Source of the DNA: AP-15 sp035252905 | GTDB lineage: Bacteria; Pseudomonadota; Alphaproteobacteria; ATCC43930; CGMCC-115725 | NCBI GenBank assembly: GCA_035252905.1 | Contig: DATFCQ010000051.1 | Location: forward strand, 1 to 64,000 | DNA length: 64,000 bases | Reading direction: 5' to 3' | In this document: positions 59,533-64,000 of the stretch, in pieces | Numbering within the stretch: the first letter of the stretch is position 1 | Layout of the letters: each line of letters starts with the position of its first letter | The notes under the pieces: model-generated | Database searches by the model: none | What the model was told of the DNA's origin: nothing | Seen by the model: only the letters and a program-made list of their open reading frames with translations | Program-made: the position numbers and the translations under genes

Positions 59533-61130
59533 CGATCGCCGCCGGCATCGCCGCCGCCACGGCACTGCCTTTCGCGCTGCGCGGGCGCTGCGAGCGCCCG
59601 GTCATGGGCTGTGCGGCGGTGCTGGTCGGCGCGGTCGTCTCGACTCTCAACGCCCGGATCACCACCTTCGGCCTTGCCGACATCCGCGGCGGGCTCGGCC
59701 TCGGCGTCGACGAGGGGTCGTGGATCGCCACCGTGTTCTTCGCCGCGCAGATGGCGGTGACCCCGGCCGCTGCGTGGATGAGCACCGTCCTCAGCACACG
59801 GCGGGTGCTGCTGTGGACCGGCACGGTCTTTGCCGCGCTGTCGATCCTGCCCCCCTTCCTCCACGACTATGATACCCTCATTGCCGTGCAATTCGTCCGC
59901 GGGCTCGCGGTGGGCGCCTTCATTCCCGCCGCCCTCGGTTTCATCCTCAGGAGCCTCGCGCCGCAATGGTGGATCTGGGGCATCGCGGCCTATGCCTTCC
60001 GCTTTGTCTTCTCGCAGAACATCGGCGGCGCGATCGAAGGGTTCTATGCCGACACCGGGCATTGGCAATGGATCTTTTGGCAGAACACGGCGCTGACGCC
60101 GGTGATGACGATCCTTGCCGCGATCGCGATGCCGCGCCGGCCGATCGACCGCGAGCTGTGGCATCGCACCGACTGGATGGGCATTGTCTATTCCGGCGTC
60201 GGCTTCGCCCTCCTCTATGCCGGGCTCGACCAGGGCAACCGCCTCGACTGGCTCAATTCCGGCGCCGTCTCCGGCCTGCTCCTCGCCGGCGCATTGCTGG
60301 TCGCCGCTTTCGCCATCCATGAAAGCCGCGCCGCATACCCGCTCATCCACCTGCGCGTCCTGGCCCAATCGAGCGTCTCGGTGCTGGTGGGGATCTTCGG
60401 CTTCGGCGTCATGGCGACATCGTTCGTGCTGCCAAGCTACCTGACGGCGGTGCAGGGCTTGCGCGCCTTGCAGATCAGCGACGCACTCTACTGGGTCGCC
60501 CTGCCGCAAATCGTGCTGGTGCCGCTCGTCGCCCTGTTGGTGCAGCGGATCGATGCCCGCCTGCTCTTGACGCTCGGATTTGCCGTGATCGCGGTCGGCA
60601 GCTGGCTCGACACCGGCCTCACACATGACTGGGCGAGCGGCAATTTCGTGCCCTCCGCGGCGGTCGAGGCGGTCGGCCTCGCGCTCGCAATCACCGCCCT
60701 TATCACCTATGCGATCGCCAATATCACGCCGCCGCAAGCCGCGGCGATCGCTGCGACGATCCAGATCGCGCGGCTCCTCGGGAGCGAACTCGGCAACGCG
60801 CTGATGCAGACCTTTGTGCGGGTGCGCGAGCAGGTTTATTCGAACCTGATCGGTCTGCACCTGGTTGCCGGCTCGCCGGCGGCGGAGCACGCGACGGCGC
60901 TTCTGTCCGGCCCCTATGTCAACCGCGCGGTGGGCGCCGGCAATGCGCCGCTCCAGGGTGTCGGCGTGCTCGCCGGACTGGTGCGGCGCGAGGCCTACGT
61001 GCTGGCCGACATCGACGCCTTCTGGCTGATCGCCTGGGTGGCGGTCGCCGGCATCCTGCTCGTGCTGTTGCTGCGCCGCCCGCCGCCCAACCCCCTGACC
61101 CCGCCGCGCGTCGCCGTGAGCGGGCAATGA
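59529..61130 (+). CDS. EmrB-type MFS multidrug efflux pump (DHA2, 14 helices)
   Basis: 533 residues. MTIAAGIAAATALPFALRGR leads to helix 1; VSTLNARITTFGLADIRGGL and GVDEGSWIATVFFAAQMAVT (helix 1-2 region), LLWTGTVFAALSILPPFLHD, RGLAVGAFIPAALGFILRSL (motif C-like region) and HWQWIFWQNTALTPVMTILA (the WxWIFxxN motif of DHA2) follow. It exports lipophilic compounds with H+ and works with the fusion protein translated just before it. Inner membrane; 14 segments are predicted over the whole length. Confidence 0.93.
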   Translation: MTIAAGIAAATALPFALRGRCERPVMGCAAVLVGAVVSTLNARITTFGLADIRGGLGLGVDEGSWIATVFFAAQMAVTPAAAWMSTVLSTRRVLLWTGTVFAALSILPPFLHDYDTLIAVQFVRGLAVGAFIPAALGFILRSLAPQWWIWGIAAYAFRFVFSQNIGGAIEGFYADTGHWQWIFWQNTALTPVMTILAAIAMPRRPIDRELWHRTDWMGIVYSGVGFALLYAGLDQGNRLDWLNSGAVSGLLLAGALLVAAFAIHESRAAYPLIHLRVLAQSSVSVLVGIFGFGVMATSFVLPSYLTAVQGLRALQISDALYWVALPQIVLVPLVALLVQRIDARLLLTLGFAVIAVGSWLDTGLTHDWASGNFVPSAAVEAVGLALAITALITYAIANITPPQAAAIAATIQIARLLGSELGNALMQTFVRVREQVYSNLIGLHLVAGSPAAEHATALLSGPYVNRAVGAGNAPLQGVGVLAGLVRREAYVLADIDAFWLIAWVAVAGILLVLLLRRPPPNPLTPPRVAVSGQ

Positions 61131-61153
61131 CCGCCGCCATTGAAGGAGATCCG

Positions 61154-61285
61154 ATGAAAGCCGTTCGGATTCCCCCCTTCGATGGCGTCGAGGCGCTTGA
61201 CTTCAGGGACGCCGTGTTGGCGGGCCGCTCCACCGGGCGGCGAAGCAGCGCGCCACCTCGGCCGCCACGGAACGAACCCGTTTGA
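61154..61285 (+). pseudogene. N-terminal stub of a zinc/quinone oxidoreductase (MDR family)
   Basis: An excellent ribosome site (GAAGGAGATCC) precedes ATG 61154, and the protein begins MKAVRIPPFDGVEALDFRDA, which resembles the N-terminus of quinone oxidoreductases (MKAVRIxxFGGPEVLxxxD). After about 20 residues the sequence is unrelated, and the frame ends at TGA 61283. The remaining 300 residues are missing, so this is the start of a gene whose body was deleted. Confidence 0.7.
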
Positions 61286-61318
61286 GGGTCGCCCGTCATC
61301 GACAAGGGAGGTTAAACC

Positions 61319-62071
61319 ATGAAGATCGTCGTCATCGGCGGCACCGGCCTGATCGGCTCGAAAACCGTCGCCATTCTGCGCCAGGACGGCCACGAGGTCG
61401 TCGCCGGCTCGCCCAAAACCGGCATCGACAGCATCACCGGCGAGGGGCTTAAAGAGGCCATGTCCGGCGCGCAGGTGGTGATCGACCTCACCAACTCGCC
61501 CTCATTTGAAGACAGGGCGGTGCTGGAATTCTTCGAGACTTCCGGGCGCAACCTTCTCCCGGCGGAGGCCGCAGCGGGCGTCCGGCACCACGTCGCGCTG
61601 TCCATCGTTGCCATCGACCGGACCGACAATGGCTATTTTCGCGCCAAGGTCGCCCAGGAGAAACTGATCGAGGCCTCCGGCATCCCCTACACCATTATCC
61701 GCGCGACCCAGTTCCTGGAATTCCTCGGCGGCATCGCCGCTTCAAGCGCGGATGGAAACATCGTCAGGCTTCCGCCCGTCCTGTTCCAGCCCATCGCGGC
61801 GGACGACGTTGCTTCGATCATCGCCGAGGTGGCGCTCGCGGCGCCGCGAAACGGCATCGTCGAGATCGCCGGCCCGGAACGAGCGCCGTTCAACGAAATC
61901 GTCGCCCGCTACCTGAGGGCGGTCGGCGACCCGCGTCAGGTCGTGCGCGACCCCGACGCCCGATATTGGGGCGGCCGGGTCGAGGAGCACTCGCTCGTGC
62001 CGTTGGGCGAGGCGCGCCTCGGCCGCATCGGTCTCGACGAATGGCTCCGCCGCGCACAGGCAGGAGCCTGA
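61319..62071 (+). CDS. NmrA-like NAD(P)-binding protein
   Basis: 250 residues. MKIVVIGGTGLIGSKTVAIL has the GxxGxxG dinucleotide motif (7-13), followed by GAQVVIDLTNSPSFEDRAVL, GVRHHVALSIVAIDRTDNGY, AKVAQEKLIEASGIPYTIIR, and FQPIAADDVASIIAEVALAA. This is the atypical SDR (NmrA/HSCARG-like) pattern with no Tyr-Lys pair, so it could sense NADP(H) or be a reductase. The ATG has AAGGGAGG eight bases upstream. It follows the ADH stub by 33 bases. Confidence 0.88.
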   Translation: MKIVVIGGTGLIGSKTVAILRQDGHEVVAGSPKTGIDSITGEGLKEAMSGAQVVIDLTNSPSFEDRAVLEFFETSGRNLLPAEAAAGVRHHVALSIVAIDRTDNGYFRAKVAQEKLIEASGIPYTIIRATQFLEFLGGIAASSADGNIVRLPPVLFQPIAADDVASIIAEVALAAPRNGIVEIAGPERAPFNEIVARYLRAVGDPRQVVRDPDARYWGGRVEEHSLVPLGEARLGRIGLDEWLRRAQAGA

Positions 62072-62088
62072 TCCCGCATCTTCTCTTC

Positions 62089-62604
62089 TCAGTCAGTCAA
62101 CTCGCGTACCATCTCGAACTCGGTGAGGGTGGGATCGTGCGCGACGCTTCTTGTAGCGCCGGTCGGCTGAAAACCGCATCGGCGATAGAGCGCGATGGCA
62201 GCATCATTATTGGATGTGACCCAGAGAGCGAGACAAGCCGCTCGACGCGCCCGAGCCCAGGCGACGACGCTCTCGACCAGCGCGAAGCCAATGCCGAACC
62301 GGCGCGCCGTGCCGTCAACAAACATGCCGACCAGTGTTGGCCTTGATGTCCACGAGTGGTCCGGGGCTTCGGCGAGCCCGGTCGCCATGCCCACCCATCG
62401 CTCGTCCCTTTCGGCAATGAATGTCACACGATCACCACCCGCCGCCCCACCGGCGGCTCTCTCATGCCAGACGTGCTCAGGGAACGCCTCCTCGCGGGCG
62501 AGTGTGGATCCGAAAGCTGTAGGGGCGTCCGCGAGGGCGTGAAGTCGCAGCGCTCGTAACCGAAGCCCCTCGTCAGGACGTATTTCCCGGATTTTCAAGC
62601 TCAT
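62089..62604 (-). CDS. GNAT-family N-acetyltransferase
   Basis: 171 residues from ATG 62604. MSLKIREIRPDEGLRLRALR at the N-terminus, TFIAERDERWVGMATGLAEA, PTLVGMFVDGTARRFGIGFA, and LVESVVAWARARRAACLALW with acetyl-CoA pyrophosphate loop RRFGIGFALV (an R/QxxGxG/A variant), then NNDAAIALYRRCGFQPTGAT. It is a single-domain acetyltransferase acting on an unknown amine. It is convergent with the NmrA-like gene, with 17 bases between stops. Confidence 0.88.
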   Translation of the reverse strand: MSLKIREIRPDEGLRLRALRLHALADAPTAFGSTLAREEAFPEHVWHERAAGGAAGGDRVTFIAERDERWVGMATGLAEAPDHSWTSRPTLVGMFVDGTARRFGIGFALVESVVAWARARRAACLALWVTSNNDAAIALYRRCGFQPTGATRSVAHDPTLTEFEMVRELTD

Positions 62605-63864
62605 GGGCCTGTACAGTCCTCTCACCGATGGCGCGCTTCGATTGTGCGGATCACCGGGTCCATATATTGGCGCAATGCTCGGCCGAAAGAAGAGTCCTGT
62701 GCAATCGCTCCGATGCCGCATTGAGCCATGCACCGAAGCTATCTCGGGCCCATCTGCACGAGCGCATCAGGAGGACCTTCACCGCCTGGGCGCACGGCAG
62801 CAACGGCCGCTTCGGGGCAGGAAAAGCCGTTCAAGATGCGAAGGAAGAACGGCAAGGGAGAGTCACGAACAGACCTTCAGAATTTGGTCCGAATTCGTTG
62901 AGTGAGTACCGATGTCCCTGTGCAGAAACCAAAGTCCTGCATAACGTTTCCTTGCTGCTGCCTTGCAGCAGAGATTGCCATCCTCACTCCTTTCGCTCAA
63001 TTCCGCCAATCTCAAGGGCGCTCAGACAATGCTCATATTCTCTCTTTTGGCGTTCATTCCGGTCGCGTTTCCCGAGCTTTGGCCACACGCGCAGGCTTCT
63101 CTGCGGTGAGAAGACGGGCGGCCCTCTCATCTCGTCCGGCTGCCTGTCAGTGCGCCGGGCTCAAGTGCAACATCGTGGAACGACGGCGGATGTCCGCCGA
63201 ACCAACCCAAGAGATCGGCACCGCCCGGTATTTCGCTGAGCACCTCTAATCGGACCGCGATATCCCTCGCGTTGGATATTGTACGATCCATGTCAAGCCT
63301 CCACAAAGGTCGTGGGAGCGAAAATAACTGGGCGCCATCAACAGAACCTTTGAGGAGGCTTCCGCTTCCCGGATCGAGACCACTGCCTCAGCGACATCGA
63401 GCCGCTAGTCAGTCGCTTTGGCACGCCGCTCCGTCTCATCGATGCGGGTTCGCCCCGATGATTGCGGGTTGAGCGCAAATAATGAGTCCGGCTCAATCCC
63501 TCTCGCCCCCTATCTTCACCCACCGCTCGCGAGCGATAATGCGGCTCTGCTTGCCATCGAGATTGCGGTTGTGACGCCCATCATCCGCGAATCGACCGCG
63601 TTATACCAAATCTTGATGAAGACAACCCTTATAACTGGAAATCGTCATGCCCGGCCTTGTGCCGGGCATCCACGCCTTTGCTATAGCCTCCGGCGTCTAT
63701 TTCAGGCACGTGGATGGCCGGGTCAAGCCCAGCCATGACGTCTCTAATTGATTTAAGGGTTCTACTCATCGGGATCTGGTATTAGACGGCAAACCCCGAC
63801 CCAGCGCTTTGACATGATCGGTCCAGAAGACCGCAGTATGCGGCGGCCGATGATCCGCTGAACT
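62605..63864. other. gene-poor stretch, no convincing gene
   Basis: About 1.26 kb in which every open frame is short, lacks a ribosome site and shows no domain pattern. Base composition is more mixed than in the neighbouring genes. The only structure recognised is the RIME-like palindrome at 63643-63740. It may be degenerate DNA at the edge of an island or a region with regulatory RNA not recognisable by eye. Confidence 0.55.
63643..63740. repeat. RIME-like palindromic element
   Basis: CGTCATGCCCGGCCTTGTGC at the left and CGGGTCAAGCCCAGCCATGA plus CG at the right are near-inverted copies that frame a central CACG/CGTG pair (CATCCACG, CACGTGGATG). The pattern CGTCATxCCCGG...CCGGG...ATGACG is common in alphaproteobacterial intergenic repeats. 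Confidence 0.6.
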
Positions 63865-64000
63865 TCACCCCTCGGCGGGTATCGGTGTCATCTTCGCTCT
63901 TTCCAGCCACTCCGCGGCCGCCGTGTGATCGTCGATCCCGTCATGTCGCCCGAGCAAGATAGCTTCGTCGAGAATGGCGACGGCCATTTCCCAGATTTTT
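63865..64000 (-). CDS. hypothetical protein, C-terminal part (5' end possibly outside window)
   Basis: A minus-strand frame enters from the right edge and stops at TGA 63867-63865. It encodes KIWEMAVAILDEAILLGRHD, then DHTAAAEWLERAKMTPIPAE and G. The helical, acidic composition looks protein-like. An ATG at 63987 could start a 40-residue protein, but an upstream extension beyond the window is equally likely. No family recognised. Confidence 0.45.
   Translation of the reverse strand, partial: KIWEMAVAILDEAILLGRHDGIDDHTAAAEWLERAKMTPIPAEG

Noticed and set aside
59241..61127. 628-codon antisense frame across the efflux pump
   Set aside because: It mirrors the EmrB-like gene, has an abnormal composition and no recognised domain; the plus-strand protein has all family motifs.
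62628..63239. 203-codon frame in the gene-poor right end
   Set aside because: Composition is random-like, no ribosome site, no recognised motif; a shorter competing frame overlaps it.

Overview
The window is high-GC DNA with dense protein-coding genes and no rRNA or tRNA. Gene content (class III CoA-transferases, acyl-CoA dehydrogenases, AtzG/AtzE-like amidase pairs, a FixK/FNR-type box before a quinol nitric oxide reductase, GTAG-type REP palindromes) suggests a free-living alphaproteobacterium, perhaps Rhodospirillales-like, with a broad catabolism of organic acids, amides and aromatics. The taxonomic guess is inference from style only.

Layout. 1-3.3 kb: tail of a LuxR/FixJ regulator, a small CopD-like membrane protein, and a divergent quinol-type NO reductase with an FNR/FixK-like box between them; a frameshifted stub resembling nnrS follows. 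3.4-6.2 kb: a two-subunit-type acyl-CoA dehydrogenase pair and a VOC protein. 6.3-13.7 kb: CocE/NonD hydrolase, a maleate isomerase/AMDase-like protein, an MHS-type transporter that has lost its expected stop, a TPR protein and an amidohydrolase. 13.8-16.7 kb: SRAP protein, lactonase-like metallo-beta-lactamase protein, asparaginyl-tRNA synthetase. 17.2-23.1 kb: VOC protein, an 870-residue fused CoA-transferase, dienelactone hydrolase, a small unknown protein and an amidohydrolase. 23.4-24.7 kb: cytochrome c' and a diheme cytochrome c that overlap. 25-36 kb: amidohydrolase, two separate AtzG/AtzE-like pairs, a lipoprotein hydrolase, an ImmA/IrrE-like two-gene module, an SDR and an Fe-S protein.

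36.2-41.8 kb is one compact minus-strand operon: class II aldolase, CoA ligase, quinone oxidoreductase, dihydroxyphthalate-decarboxylase-like protein, isochorismatase and NTF2-like protein, probably for an aromatic or related acid. 42-46.2 kb carries a PrlF/YhaV toxin-antitoxin pair and a compositionally foreign DUF262/DUF1524 (GmrSD-like) gene on either side of a CoA-transferase. 46.3-51.2 kb holds a 2OG-Fe(II) oxygenase, a VOC protein, a luciferase-like monooxygenase with two carboxymuconolactone-decarboxylase-fold partners (the second frameshifted), and a DsrE-family gene with an in-frame TGA at an expected cysteine. 51.2-56 kb is a minus-strand operon of an HMG-CoA-lyase-like enzyme and three CoA-transferases, two of which look like the split version of the fused protein at 17.6-20.2 kb. 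56-57.9 kb has two luciferase-like oxidoreductases; 58.4-61.1 kb an EmrAB-type efflux pair; 61.2-62.6 kb an alcohol-dehydrogenase stub, an NmrA-like protein and a GNAT acetyltransferase. The last 1.3 kb is gene-poor.

The most interesting items are the DsrE gene with TGA in place of Cys followed by a small hairpin (selenocysteine candidate or nonsense mutation), the fused-versus-split CoA-transferase pair in which only one half keeps the catalytic aspartate, the ImmA-like gene pair, the repeated AtzG/AtzE-like modules, and a dispersed family of REP pairs. Several genes here are visibly decaying (nnrS stub, SDR stub, FAD-protein fragment, AhpD-like frameshift, ADH stub).
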